Below the pieces are notes generated by a model that had not been told where the DNA came from, searched no databases, and was given only the letters and a program-made list of their open reading frames with translations. This document shows positions 8,492 through 16,454 of a stretch of 35,099 nucleotides of DNA, one piece after another. Location: the NCBI GenBank assembly GCA_023419535.1, contig JAEZXX010000062.1, forward strand, positions 1 to 35,099. The letters are read 5' to 3'. A program made the position numbers and the translations under genes. The stretch comes from Pseudomonadota bacterium. Its GTDB lineage: Bacteria; Pseudomonadota; Alphaproteobacteria; Rhizobiales; Rhizobiaceae. How positions within the stretch are numbered: position 1 is the first letter of the stretch; every line of letters starts with the position of its first letter.

Positions 8492-9397
8492 TCAGCGCTT
8501 GTAGGGCGCGACGAGGTCGGCGAGCATCCCCTCCTCCTCCGCCGTCAGGTCGCAGAGCGGCGCCCGCACCGGACCGGCCTCGAAGCCCTGGAGGCGCACG
8601 CCCGCCTTGATCGCCGAGACCGCGTAGCCCTTGCGGCGGTTGCGGATCGCCATGAACGGATAGAAGAAGTCGTTCAGGATCGCCTCGCAGCGTGTGCGGT
8701 CGCCGCCGCGCAGCGCCTTGTAGAATTCGACCGCGAGGCCCGGCACGAAATTGAACACGGCCGAGGAATAGGTCGTGAAGCCGGCGCCGAGATAGGCCTC
8801 GGCGAAGAGCTCGGCCGTCGGCATGCCGCCGAGATAGGTCAGCCGGTCGCCCATCTTGGCCGTGATCTGGCGCACGAGGCCGATGTCGCCCGAGCCGTCC
8901 TTGAAGCCGACGAGGTTCGGGCAGGCGTCGCAAAGCCGAGCCAGCGTGTCGGGTTGGAGGATGGCGTTGTCGCGGTTGTAGACCATGACGCCGAAGCCGA
9001 CCGACTGGCAGACCTGCCGGACATGCTCGAACAGACCCTCCTGCGGCGCATCGATCAGATAATGCGGCAGGAGGAGGATGCCGTCGCCGCCCGCCTTCTC
9101 GACCGAGCGGGCGATCTCGACGGCGATCTCGGTCCCGTAGCCGCAGCCCGAGACGATGGGGACGGAGCCGGACGCCTCCTTGGCGGCGGACACGACGGCG
9201 GGCACCTCGGCGGGCGCGAGCGAGAAGAACTCGCCGGTGCCCCCGGCCGCGAAGAGAACCGTCGCCTCGTATCCGGACAGCCATTCGACATGGCGGCGAT
9301 AGGGCTCGGGCGCGAACTTGAACTCGCGATCGAAGGCCGTGACCGGGAAGGACAGGAGGCCGGCGCCGAGGGCGATTTTCAGTTCTTCAGGAGACAT
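8492..9397 (-). CDS. kdgD: 5-dehydro-4-deoxyglucarate dehydratase KdgD
   Basis: This 301-residue DapA-family TIM barrel dehydrates and decarboxylates 5-keto-4-deoxyglucarate (equivalent to 3-deoxy-2-keto-hexarate) to 2,5-dioxopentanoate (2-oxoglutarate semialdehyde), with release of CO2. Visible hallmarks are FAAGGTGEFFSL, the catalytic Tyr Y140 (VMVYNRDN) and the Schiff-base Lys K166 (LVGFKDGSGD). I chose the ATG at 9397 (MSPEELK) because it matches the family N-terminus. An in-frame ATG at 9427 lies at or ahead of the predicted transcription start. It is the first gene of kdgD-gci-gli and has its own promoter. Confidence 0.93.
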   Translation of the reverse strand: MSPEELKIALGAGLLSFPVTAFDREFKFAPEPYRRHVEWLSGYEATVLFAAGGTGEFFSLAPAEVPAVVSAAKEASGSVPIVSGCGYGTEIAVEIARSVEKAGGDGILLLPHYLIDAPQEGLFEHVRQVCQSVGFGVMVYNRDNAILQPDTLARLCDACPNLVGFKDGSGDIGLVRQITAKMGDRLTYLGGMPTAELFAEAYLGAGFTTYSSAVFNFVPGLAVEFYKALRGGDRTRCEAILNDFFYPFMAIRNRRKGYAVSAIKAGVRLQGFEAGPVRAPLCDLTAEEEGMLADLVAPYKR

Positions 9398-9428
9398 GGC
9401 GAACCCGCTTGGGAAAGGACACGTCATC

Positions 9429-9465
9429 CGGATACACAGTCACCAGACAGGTGTCAACAACTTGT
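9429..9465 (-). promoter_or_regulatory. kdgD operon promoter with dyad at the -35 box
   Basis: On the minus strand TTGACA (9452-9457) is followed after 17 bases by TATCCG (9429-9434), a good -35 with a weak -10. Directly upstream and overlapping by one base is the dyad ACAA-C-TTGT (9457-9465). It is part of an 11-mer (9461-9471) resembling elements before udh and dctP, so it is a candidate site for the adjacent FadR-family regulator. Confidence 0.5.
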
Positions 9466-9473
9466 ACGATGTC

Positions 9474-10196
9474 TCAGCGCGAGCCGCGCAGGAGAGTGCG
9501 GTAGCGGCGCTGGCTCCCCTGCAGGTGCAGCCGCATCGCGCGACGGGCTTCCTCGACCTCGCCGTTCAGGATGGCGGTGACGATGGCGTTGTGCTCGTCC
9601 ATCAACTGATCGACGCTGACGACATAGCCTTCGCCACCGTCGACGAGCTGGCTGCGAGGGATGACCCCCTGCCCCAGCATCTCCAGGAACTGGCGGAAGC
9701 GCGGGTTGTTCGTGGCCTCGGCGATGCCGAGATGGAGCGCGAAATCGGCGTCGACCGTCGGCTGACCGGCATGGGCGGCGTCCTCCAGCGCCCGCTGAAG
9801 ATGCACGATCGCCTCCTCCTGCGCGGGCGAGCGCCGCTGCGCGGCCAGACCCGCCGCCTCGATCTCGACGGGTGCCCGCAGTTCCAAGACTTCCAGAATG
9901 CTCGACAGGCGGGCCAGATCACCGGTCTGCAGCGCGTTGCCGGGCTGGACCTGGGGCTCCAGCACGAACACCCCGGCGCCTTGCCGCGCTTCGACCATGC
10001 GCTCGGAGCGCAGCGCGGCGATCGCTTCGCGCACCACCGTCCGGCTGACCCCGAACCGGCGCGTCAGCATCGCCTCGCTCGGCAGGCGGTCGCCGGTCGC
10101 GTACTCGCCCTCGGCGATCGCCCGGCGCAAAGCGCCGCTGATCTGCTCGACGAGCGTTCCGTTTCCGCGTTCGACCGTGAGCGGCTGTGAGTCCAT
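9474..10196 (-). CDS. FadR-subfamily GntR transcriptional regulator of hexuronate genes (GguR-like)
   Basis: This 240-residue regulator has an N-terminal winged helix-turn-helix (~15-80, with DRLPSEAMLTRRFGVSRTVVREAIAALR and the wing RQGAGVFV) and a C-terminal all-helical FCD ligand domain. The FCD metal/ligand positions are present: D151 and H155 (DADFALH), H202 (MDEHNAIV) and H224 (MRLHLQG). Proteins of this type sense sugar acids or pathway intermediates and usually repress. Its place between kdgD-gci-gli and udh makes it the likely local regulator, like GguR of Agrobacterium, whose regulon covers galacturonate, glucuronate and galactarate. The start at 10196 is the natural N-terminus just ahead of the helix-turn-helix. 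Effector identity is not visible in the sequence. Confidence 0.86.
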   Translation of the reverse strand: MDSQPLTVERGNGTLVEQISGALRRAIAEGEYATGDRLPSEAMLTRRFGVSRTVVREAIAALRSERMVEARQGAGVFVLEPQVQPGNALQTGDLARLSSILEVLELRAPVEIEAAGLAAQRRSPAQEEAIVHLQRALEDAAHAGQPTVDADFALHLGIAEATNNPRFRQFLEMLGQGVIPRSQLVDGGEGYVVSVDQLMDEHNAIVTAILNGEVEEARRAMRLHLQGSQRRYRTLLRGSR

Positions 10197-10274
10197 CGAA
10201 AGCCTCGTTCCGGCCCCTAGCGCCAGCCCGTTCCGCATACCACCGCGGCTGACGTCGCGCAAACGTAAGGGCGC

Positions 10275-10317
10275 AATACATAATACGAATTGACGCGGGT
10301 CATCCCATAAGTATCTT
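10275..10317 (+). promoter_or_regulatory. udh promoter with overlapping palindrome
   Basis: TTGACG (10290-10295), a 16-base spacer and TATCTT (10312-10317) form a plausible sigma-70 promoter for udh. The imperfect palindrome AATACATAATACGAATT (10275-10291, 12 of 17 positions symmetrical) overlaps the -35 box. It sits in the divergent region between the regulator gene and udh, where autoregulation and repression of udh could be combined. Confidence 0.5.
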
Positions 10318-10365
10318 GCCGCCGATCCGCACGAGGAGCGGCCAGCCGCGGGAGACCAGACACCT

Positions 10366-11160
10366 ATGAACCGAATCTTGCTGACGGGCGCCGCCGGCGG
10401 ACTGGGCCGCGTGATGCGCACACGGCTGAAGCACCTCGGCCCCTTGCGTCTGTCCGACATCGCCGATCTCGGCCCGGCGGCGGACGGCGAGGAGATCGTT
10501 CCCTGCGACCTCGCCGATCGCGACGCCGTCATGCGGCTCGTCGAGGGCTGCGACGCCGTCGTGCATCTGGGCGGCGTCTCGGTGGAGGACCGCTTCTCCA
10601 AGATCGTCGACGCCAACATCGTCGGCCTCTTCAATCTCTACGAGGCGGCCCGGGCGCATGGGCATCCGCGCATCCTCTTCGCCTCCTCCAACCATACGGT
10701 CGGCTTTTACCCGCAGGACGAGACGCTCGATGCCGCCTGCACCTTCCGCCCCGACGGACTCTACGGCGTCTCCAAATGCTTCGGCGAGGCGCTCGCCCGG
10801 ATGTATTTCGAGAAGTTCGGACAGGAGACGGCGATCGTGCGCATCGGCTCCTGCGTGGCGGAGCCCCTGAACCACCGGATGCTCTCAACTTGGCTCAGCT
10901 TCGACGACTTCGTTTCGCTCGTCGAACGCGTCTTCACCGTCCCCCGCCTCGGCTGCCCGATCGTCTGGGGCGCCTCGAACAACGATCGGGGCTGGTGGGA
11001 CAATTCAAAAGCGGGCTATCTCGGTTGGAGGCCGAAGGACAACGCGGAGGCCTTCGCGCAGAAGCTGGATGCCGAGCAGGAGCGCCCCGCGGTCGATTCG
11101 GCCATGGCGCTCTATCAGGGTGGCGTCTTCACGAACGACCCCATATTTCCCGAGGCCTGA
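10366..11160 (+). CDS. udh: Uronate dehydrogenase Udh
   Basis: This 264-residue NAD-dependent dehydrogenase of the extended short-chain (epimerase) group oxidises C1 of D-galacturonate or D-glucuronate to the corresponding aldaro-1,5-lactone, the first step of the oxidative pathway. The Rossmann glycine motif TGAAGGLG is at residues 7-14. The catalytic residues are S108 (FASSNHT), Y133 and K137 (LYGVSK). The C-terminal half carries NNDRGWWDNSKAGYLGWRPKDNAE, typical of bacterial uronate dehydrogenases. Length matches the Agrobacterium enzyme (~265 residues). It is divergent from the regulator and followed after 39 bases by the semialdehyde dehydrogenase gene, so the two probably form one unit. 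Confidence 0.93.
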   Translation: MNRILLTGAAGGLGRVMRTRLKHLGPLRLSDIADLGPAADGEEIVPCDLADRDAVMRLVEGCDAVVHLGGVSVEDRFSKIVDANIVGLFNLYEAARAHGHPRILFASSNHTVGFYPQDETLDAACTFRPDGLYGVSKCFGEALARMYFEKFGQETAIVRIGSCVAEPLNHRMLSTWLSFDDFVSLVERVFTVPRLGCPIVWGASNNDRGWWDNSKAGYLGWRPKDNAEAFAQKLDAEQERPAVDSAMALYQGGVFTNDPIFPEA

Positions 11161-11199
11161 GGTTCTGCTGCCCGGGTCCATCGAAAGGAATTCTCAAAG

Positions 11200-12726
11200 A
11201 TGACCATCAAGGGAACCTCGCTCGTCGGCGGCGCCGAGCGCTTTGGCGAGAACGGCAGCTTCAAGGGCTTCGCCGCCTCCAGCGGGCGGGAGATCGAACC
11301 GGCCTTCGGCGGCGCCTCGAAGCAGGATCTCGACGAGGCCTGCCGCCTCGCCTGGGAGGCGTTCCGTCCCTATCGCGAGACCACGCCGGAGGCGCGCGCG
11401 GCGTTCCTCGAGGCGATCGCCGAGAACATTCTGGGCCTCGGCGACGAACTCGTCCTGCGCTGCATGGAGGAGACGGGTCTGCCGCGCGGGCGCGTCGAGG
11501 GTGAGCGGGGGCGCACCGTCGGACAGCTGCGTCTGTTCGCCACCGTCGTGCGCGACGGCACCCATCTCGACCGGCGCCACGACGATGCCCTGCCCGACCG
11601 CCAGCCCGCGCCCCGGCCCGATCTGAAGCTCGTTCATCTCGGCCTCGGGCCGGTCGCCGTCTTCGGCGCCTCCAACTTCCCGCTCGCTTTCTCCGTCGCG
11701 GGCGGCGACACGGCGTCCGCACTCGCGGCCGGCTGCCCGGTCGTCGTCAAGGCGCACTCGGCCCACCCCGGCACGTCGGAGCTCGTCGGCCGCGCCGTGG
11801 CGCAGGCCGTGCGCGACTGCGGCATGCCGGACGGCACCTTCTCGCTGCTGTTCACGGCGAGCCGCTCCATCGGCGAGGCTCTGGTCGCCGATCCGCGCAT
11901 CCGCGCCGTCGGTTTCACGGGCTCGCGCACGGGCGGCACGGCCTTGATGAAGATCGCGGCCGAGCGCGAGATGCCGATCCCCGTTTACGCCGAGATGAGC
12001 TCGATCAACCCGGTGGTCCTCTTTCCGAACGCGCTCGCCGAACGGGGCGCGGCGATCGGAAAGGCGTTCGTCGGTTCTCTGACGCTCGGCGCCGGGCAGT
12101 TCTGCACCAATCCCGGCCTGATCCTGGCCGTGGAGGGCGCCGGTCTCGACGGCTTCGTGGAAGGCGCGCGACAGGCGCTGGCGGAGGCGCCCGCGCAGAC
12201 GATGCTGACCGCCGGCATCCATCAGGCCTATTGCGAGGGCGTGGCGGCGCTCGGGTCGAATCCCAAGGCGGAGAAGCTCGCCGAAGGTCTTGCCGGCGAG
12301 ACGCATCAGGGCCGCGCGGCGCTCTTCTCGACGACCGCGGACAGCTTCCTGTCCGACGAAAGCCTGGCGTCCGAAATGTTCGGCTCGGCCTCGCTGATCG
12401 TGCGCTGCCGCGACGACGCCGAGCTCGCCCGCGTCCTGGAGCACATCGAGGGCCAGCTGACGATCGCCATCCACGTGGCCGAGGGCGATCTCGACGCCGC
12501 GAAGGCGCTGATGCCGATCCTGGAGGAAAAGGCGGGACGGATTCTCGCCAACGGCTTCGGGACCGGCGTCGAGGTGGCGACCGCAATGGTGCATGGCGGC
12601 CCGTATCCGGCCACCTCCGACGGACGCTCCACCTCGGTCGGCACGCTCGCCATCGCCCGCTTCCTGCGGCCGGTCTCCTATCAGGACATGCCGGAGGCCC
12701 TGCTGCCGGGCTCGCTCCGCTCGTAG
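11200..12726 (+). CDS. 2,5-dioxopentanoate (2-oxoglutarate semialdehyde) dehydrogenase
   Basis: This 508-residue aldehyde dehydrogenase is the last pathway step, oxidising 2-oxoglutarate semialdehyde to 2-oxoglutarate for the TCA cycle. It has the aldehyde dehydrogenase fold with FGASNFPLAFSVAGGDTASALAAG in the cofactor-binding region, the glycine motif GFTGSRTGG, general base E265 (YAEMSSINP) and nucleophile C305 (GAGQFCTNPG). The HSAHPGTSELVG and STSVGTLAIARFLRPV segments are those of the 2-oxoglutarate semialdehyde type rather than betaine or succinate semialdehyde enzymes. AAAGGA (11184-11189) precedes the start. Cofactor preference cannot be read from the sequence. Confidence 0.9.
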   Translation: MTIKGTSLVGGAERFGENGSFKGFAASSGREIEPAFGGASKQDLDEACRLAWEAFRPYRETTPEARAAFLEAIAENILGLGDELVLRCMEETGLPRGRVEGERGRTVGQLRLFATVVRDGTHLDRRHDDALPDRQPAPRPDLKLVHLGLGPVAVFGASNFPLAFSVAGGDTASALAAGCPVVVKAHSAHPGTSELVGRAVAQAVRDCGMPDGTFSLLFTASRSIGEALVADPRIRAVGFTGSRTGGTALMKIAAEREMPIPVYAEMSSINPVVLFPNALAERGAAIGKAFVGSLTLGAGQFCTNPGLILAVEGAGLDGFVEGARQALAEAPAQTMLTAGIHQAYCEGVAALGSNPKAEKLAEGLAGETHQGRAALFSTTADSFLSDESLASEMFGSASLIVRCRDDAELARVLEHIEGQLTIAIHVAEGDLDAAKALMPILEEKAGRILANGFGTGVEVATAMVHGGPYPATSDGRSTSVGTLAIARFLRPVSYQDMPEALLPGSLRS

Positions 12727-13093
12727 GTACATCGACGCGGCGCCCTTCCGCGGGGTGCCTCCGTCGATCGTTTGGAAGCTCGCCGCCCGATCCTCGGGGG
12801 GCGTGCTTTATCGTGTTCGCGCGGCCGATTCTGGCCCGCGCGCCGCCCGCTGAACGAGCCGGCGAAGCATTCCCCCACAGCTTGTCTTATGTCTTTCCAA
12901 CATGTCTGTTGACATGGTGCGGATGTCAGATAATGGTCTGCCTCGCTGGCCATGTCCGACGCGATCGAAAGCTCTCCTGGAAGGGCCGTCGTCTCGAGGC
13001 GGAGGCCGGGAGGAGAAGCGGCGCTCGGCGCCCGAGTTTTCAGAACAGTTCGGCCCCGTCACGCGGCTGGCGCGGGGGCCATCGGGAGGTCCC
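12727..13093 (+). promoter_or_regulatory. Promoter/leader region of the TRAP transporter operon
   Basis: This 367-base gap has no convincing gene. It contains a GC hairpin (GCGCGGCC 12819-12826 with GGCCCGCGC 12833-12841), possibly the end of the udh unit. Next comes the 11-mer CTTGTCTTATG (12881-12891), like elements before kdgD and udh. A perfect dyad CATGTC-TGTT-GACATG (12901-12916) contains a TTGACA -35 box (12909-12914). GATAAT (12929-12934) is the nearest -10-like hexamer, but at a short 14-base spacing. The dctP ribosome site GGGAGG is at 13084-13089. Confidence 0.5.
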
Positions 13094-14071
13094 ATGATTC
13101 ACTGGAAGAAGATCGCGATCGGCGCCTTGCTGGCATCGACGATGCTGGCGCTGCCGGCCGCCGCACAGACGGTGCTGCGCTCGTCCGACACCCATCCGGA
13201 CGGTTATCCGACGGTCGAGGCCGTCAAGTATTTCGGCGAGCTCCTGGAGGAGCGCACCGAGGGCCGCTACTCCGTCGAGGTCTACCATTCCAGCCAGCTC
13301 GGCGAGGAGCGCGACACGATCGAGCAGGTGCGGGCGGGCGTTATCGAGCTTCTGCGCGTCTCGATGGCTCCGTTCAACGGCACGGTGCCCGAGACGATCG
13401 TTCCGGCCCTGCCCTACCTCTTCCGGGACGAGGACCACATGCGCACCGTCATGGACGGTGAGATCGGCGACCGCATCAAGGCCGCCTTCGAGCCGGCCGG
13501 CCTCGTCGCCCTCGCCTTCTACGATTCGGGCTCGCGCTCCTTCTACAACTCCGTGCGGCCCATCCGGACGGTGGAGGACATGGCGGGCCTGAAGTTCCGC
13601 GTCATCCAGTCCGACATCTTCGTCGACATGACGACGGCGCTCGGCGCCAACGCGACGCCCATGCCCTACGGCGAGGTCTATTCCTCGATCGAGACGGGCG
13701 TCATCGACGGCGCGGAGAACAACTTCCCGAGCTACGAGACCTCACGGCACGTCGAGGTCGCCAAGTACTTCTCGCTCGACCAGCACACGATCCTTCCCGA
13801 GGTCTTCGTGATGAACAAGGCCGCCTTCGACGCGCTGACACCGGAGGACCAGGAGATCTTCCGGCAGGCCGCGCTCGACAGCGTGGCGCGCCAGCGCGAG
13901 CTCTGGGAGGCCAAGACCGAGGAGTCCCGCGCCGCCGTCGAGGCGCTCGGTGCCGAGATCAACGAGGTCGAGAAGCAGGGCTTCATCGACGCGATGGGCC
14001 CGGTCTACGAACGCCACGTGAACACCGACGTGCTGCGCCAGCTCGTCGAGGACATCCGCAACACGCAGTAA
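13094..14071 (+). CDS. dctP: TRAP transporter substrate-binding protein DctP, probable hexuronate binder
   Basis: This 325-residue periplasmic binding protein belongs to a tripartite ATP-independent transporter. A signal peptide (MIHWKKIAIG... AAAQ, cleavage near residue 25) is followed by the DctP fold. The conserved carboxylate-binding Arg is R169 (GLKFRVIQS). The family stretch VIDGAENNFPSYETSRHVEVAKYFSLDQHT is present, as in DctP members that bind sugar acids. The start is set by GGGAGG five bases upstream; the open frame extends further back but without a signal peptide. Substrate is inferred from the adjoining galacturonate/glucuronate genes. It is followed by dctQ and dctM with a stable hairpin in between. 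Confidence 0.9.
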   Translation: MIHWKKIAIGALLASTMLALPAAAQTVLRSSDTHPDGYPTVEAVKYFGELLEERTEGRYSVEVYHSSQLGEERDTIEQVRAGVIELLRVSMAPFNGTVPETIVPALPYLFRDEDHMRTVMDGEIGDRIKAAFEPAGLVALAFYDSGSRSFYNSVRPIRTVEDMAGLKFRVIQSDIFVDMTTALGANATPMPYGEVYSSIETGVIDGAENNFPSYETSRHVEVAKYFSLDQHTILPEVFVMNKAAFDALTPEDQEIFRQAALDSVARQRELWEAKTEESRAAVEALGAEINEVEKQGFIDAMGPVYERHVNTDVLRQLVEDIRNTQ

Positions 14072-14082
14072 AGCGCCCGCGA

Positions 14083-14109
14083 GAGCCGGCGCCCTCGCGA
14101 CGCCGGCTC
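14083..14109 (+). repeat. Stable hairpin between dctP and dctQ
   Basis: GAGCCGGCG and CGCCGGCTC form a perfect 9-bp stem with a 9-base loop, 11 bases after the dctP stop. There is no T-run. Hairpins at this place in binding-protein operons commonly protect the upstream message or partially terminate, giving more binding protein than membrane subunits. Confidence 0.6.
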
Positions 14110-14179
14110 CTCCCAGTCGGCAACGCGAGGGGCCGCCGGCTTCGGCCGCCGTCCGCGATGCCTCGTCCAGCATTCACGG

Positions 14180-14779
14180 ATGGCCTCCATGTCGACGCAG
14201 CCGGTTCACGGCATTCCGATCCTCACCCGCCTGAACACCACGATCCTGTATCTGGCCGGCGCCGGCCTCATCGCGATGACCGCCGTCGTCGCCTGGCAGG
14301 TCTTCGGCCGCTTCGTCCTCAACAACTCCCCGAACTGGACCGAGGCCGGGGCGATCATGATCATGAGCTGGTTCATCTTCCTCGGCGCCGCGGTGGGCGT
14401 GCGGGAAAACAACCACATGGGCTTCGACGTCCTCCTCTACGTCCTACCCCCCGCGGCCAAGACATGGCTGCGCTCGATCTCCGACCTCGTGGCCCTCGCC
14501 TTCGCCGCCGGCATGATCTGGTACGGCTCGCAGCTCTTCGCCCTCACCTGGAACACGAGGATGCCGGCGCTCGGCATCTCGGGCGGTTGGAACTACGCGC
14601 CCGTCGTCGGCGGCGGCGTCCTCATCGGCCTCTTCGCCATCGAGCGCCTTCTCTTGCGCGTGACGGGCCGCAACATCGACGACGCCATCGACGAGGCGCT
14701 GCCGTCCGAGATCGCCGTCGAACTCGAAAACGTCCCGGACGTGCGGCGCGACGCCGAAACGACGTCCCGCAAGGTCTGA
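14180..14779 (+). CDS. dctQ: TRAP transporter small permease DctQ
   Basis: This 199-residue inner-membrane protein has the four-helix layout of the DctQ small subunit. Helices lie near residues 20-45, 55-75, 95-120 and 135-160. The family motif WQVFGRFVLNNSPNWTEAGAI is present, followed by FLGAAVGVRENNHMGFDVL. The subunit joins DctM and helps receive the ligand from DctP. A tail of about 40 charged residues follows the last helix. Two in-frame starts are possible, 14180 and 14189. It is 4 bases from dctM. Confidence 0.9.
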   Translation: MASMSTQPVHGIPILTRLNTTILYLAGAGLIAMTAVVAWQVFGRFVLNNSPNWTEAGAIMIMSWFIFLGAAVGVRENNHMGFDVLLYVLPPAAKTWLRSISDLVALAFAAGMIWYGSQLFALTWNTRMPALGISGGWNYAPVVGGGVLIGLFAIERLLLRVTGRNIDDAIDEALPSEIAVELENVPDVRRDAETTSRKV

Positions 14780-14783
14780 CACG

Positions 14784-16064
14784 ATGGAACTCTGGATTCT
14801 CTTCGGCACCTTCGTCGCGCTGATGCTCATCGGCACGCCGATCGCCTTCTGCCTCGGCATGGCGAGCTTCGCCACCGTGGCCTACATGGGCCTGCCGCCG
14901 CTGGTCGTCTTCCAGCGGCTGAACTCGGGCATGAGCGTCTTTTCGATGCTCGCCATCCCCTTCTTCATCTATGCCGGCGACCTGATGGTGCGCGGCGGCA
15001 TCGCCGGGCGGATCGTCGCCTTCGCCGGCTCGCTGGTCGGGCACCTGCGTGGCGGTCTCGGACAGGTGAACGTCCTGACCTCAACGCTCTTCGGCGGCAT
15101 CTCCGGCTCGGCGGTGGCGGAAGCCGCGGCCGTCGGCGGCATCATGATCCCCCAGATGAAGGCGCGCGGCTACGGCGCGGACTACGCCGTGAACGTGACG
15201 TCCATGGCCGCGCTGATCGCGCTCCTGCTGCCGCCCTCGCACAACATGATCATCTATTCGATCTCGGCGGGCGGCAACATCTCGATCGCCGACCTCTTCA
15301 CCGCGGGCATCATCCCCGGCCTGCTTCTCGCGCTCTCGCTGATGGTGACGGCGTACTTCGTCGCCCGCCATCGCGGCTACCCGACCGAGCCCTGGCAAGG
15401 CTTCATGGTCGCCGCCCACCTCTTCGCCGCCGCCCTGCCCGGCCTCCTCCTCATCGCCATCATCTTCGGCGGCGTGCGTTCGGGCATCTTCACGGCGACG
15501 GAAAGCTCCTGCATCGCGGTGATCTACGCGCTCCTCGTCACGATCTTCGTCTACCGGCAGCTGACCTGGGCGGACTTCGTGCACGCCACGATGGGCGCGG
15601 TCCGCACCACGGCGATGGTGCTCCTCATCATCGGCTGCGCGGCGGCCTTCGCATGGCTGATGGCGTTCCTGCGCGTTCCCGCGGAGCTGACCGCCTGGAT
15701 GCAGACGCTGTCGGACAACCCGATCGTCATCCTGCTCATCCTCAACGTGATCATGCTCTTGCTCGGCACCTTCATGGACATGGGGCCGACCATCATCATC
15801 ACGACGCCGATCTTCCTGCCGATCGCGATGGCCTACGACATCGACCCGGTGCATTTCGGCGTCATCATGATCCTGAACTACGGCATCGGGCTGAACACGC
15901 CGCCGGTGGGCGCGGTGCAGTTCGTCGCCTGCGCGGTGGGAAAGATCTCGATCTGGGAGGCGATGAAGTCGGTCTGGCCCTTCTACGGCGCGGGCGTCTT
16001 CGTCCTGCTCCTGGTCACCTACGTGCCCGCGATCTCGCTCTGGCTCCCGGCGGCCTTCCGGTAG
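14784..16064 (+). CDS. dctM: TRAP transporter large permease DctM
   Basis: This 426-residue membrane protein of the DctM/SiaM family carries the sodium- or proton-driven transport pathway. It is hydrophobic throughout, with about 11-12 helices. Family segments visible are GTPIAFCLGMAS, the GGISGSAVAEAAAVGGIMIPQM hairpin region, LLPPSHNMIIYS and the C-terminal NYGIGLNTPPVGAVQF motif, which contributes to the ion/substrate site. Length is normal for the family. It is the last gene of dctPQM and is followed by a strong hairpin. Substrate is presumed to be D-galacturonate or D-glucuronate from context. Confidence 0.92.
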   Translation: MELWILFGTFVALMLIGTPIAFCLGMASFATVAYMGLPPLVVFQRLNSGMSVFSMLAIPFFIYAGDLMVRGGIAGRIVAFAGSLVGHLRGGLGQVNVLTSTLFGGISGSAVAEAAAVGGIMIPQMKARGYGADYAVNVTSMAALIALLLPPSHNMIIYSISAGGNISIADLFTAGIIPGLLLALSLMVTAYFVARHRGYPTEPWQGFMVAAHLFAAALPGLLLIAIIFGGVRSGIFTATESSCIAVIYALLVTIFVYRQLTWADFVHATMGAVRTTAMVLLIIGCAAAFAWLMAFLRVPAELTAWMQTLSDNPIVILLILNVIMLLLGTFMDMGPTIIITTPIFLPIAMAYDIDPVHFGVIMILNYGIGLNTPPVGAVQFVACAVGKISIWEAMKSVWPFYGAGVFVLLLVTYVPAISLWLPAAFR

Positions 16065-16086
16065 GCTGTCCTCGCAAAGCAGAACG

Positions 16087-16118
16087 AAGGGCCGCGCATC
16101 GGAAGGTGCGCGGCCCTT
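16087..16118 (+). terminator. Terminator of the dctPQM operon
   Basis: AAGGGCCGCGCA and TGCGCGGCCCTT form a perfect 12-bp stem with an 8-base loop, 22 bases after the dctM stop. The tail TTACGCTTTC is only moderately T-rich. The symmetric A/T ends mean it could also act on the opposite strand downstream of tRNA-Tyr. Confidence 0.75.
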
Positions 16119-16237
16119 ACGCTTTCAGGGGCCCCACGGCGCGCCCCGCGCGGGCGGCAGAGGCGCGACATCGCGGCCCCATCGAAGGCTGTCGGAACAT
16201 CGGATCGTGGCGTTCAGGCTCGCCGGGCCTTGGGAGA

Positions 16238-16322
16238 TGGTGGAGGGAGTTGGATTTGAACCAACGTAGGCTAAGCCAACGGATTTACAGTCCGTCCCCT
16301 TTAACCACTCGGGCATCCCTCC
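16238..16322 (-). tRNA. tRNA-Tyr (GTA anticodon)
   Basis: The reverse complement folds as a class II tRNA. The acceptor stem is GGAGGGA with TCCCTCC, the D-arm region is GCCCGAGTGGTTAAAGGG, the anticodon loop is CTGTAAA with anticodon GTA (16286-16288 on the complement), and a long variable arm precedes the T-arm TTGGTTCAAATCCAA. The 3' CCA is encoded (16238-16240). The length of 85 bases and the long variable arm fit bacterial tyrosine tRNA. Confidence 0.97.
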
Positions 16323-16375
16323 GGACCCCATCTGAATCGGCTGGCGCCGCTCGCGCCCGTGTCCGATCCGGCGGC

Positions 16376-16404
16376 GTTATGCAGGCCGCTTCCCTCTCTG
16401 TCAA
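16376..16404 (-). promoter_or_regulatory. Promoter of tRNA-Tyr
   Basis: On the minus strand TTGACA (16399-16404) and CATAAC (16376-16381) are separated by exactly 17 bases. This is a strong sigma-70 match that would start transcription about 45-50 bases before the mature tRNA 5' end. Confidence 0.7.
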
Positions 16405-16454
16405 CATCGCGGCCCGACGTATCTCCGGGCGCCGAACTGCGATAACAGGGACCC

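Noticed and set aside
9397..9427. Earlier ATG for kdgD at 9427
   Set aside because: It lies at or ahead of the predicted transcription start and adds ten residues not seen in the family.
12902..13093. In-frame upstream extension of dctP from an ATG at 12902
   Set aside because: It would bury the signal peptide and includes the promoter dyad; GGGAGG directly supports 13094.
16201..16237. Dedicated terminator just downstream of tRNA-Tyr
   Set aside because: No stem followed by a T-run was seen there; the symmetric hairpin at 16087-16118 may serve instead.
9452..16406. Octamer TGTTGACA shared by the kdgD and dctP promoters as a regulator site
   Set aside because: The same octamer is in the tRNA-Tyr promoter (16399-16406), so it is better explained as an extended -35 box.
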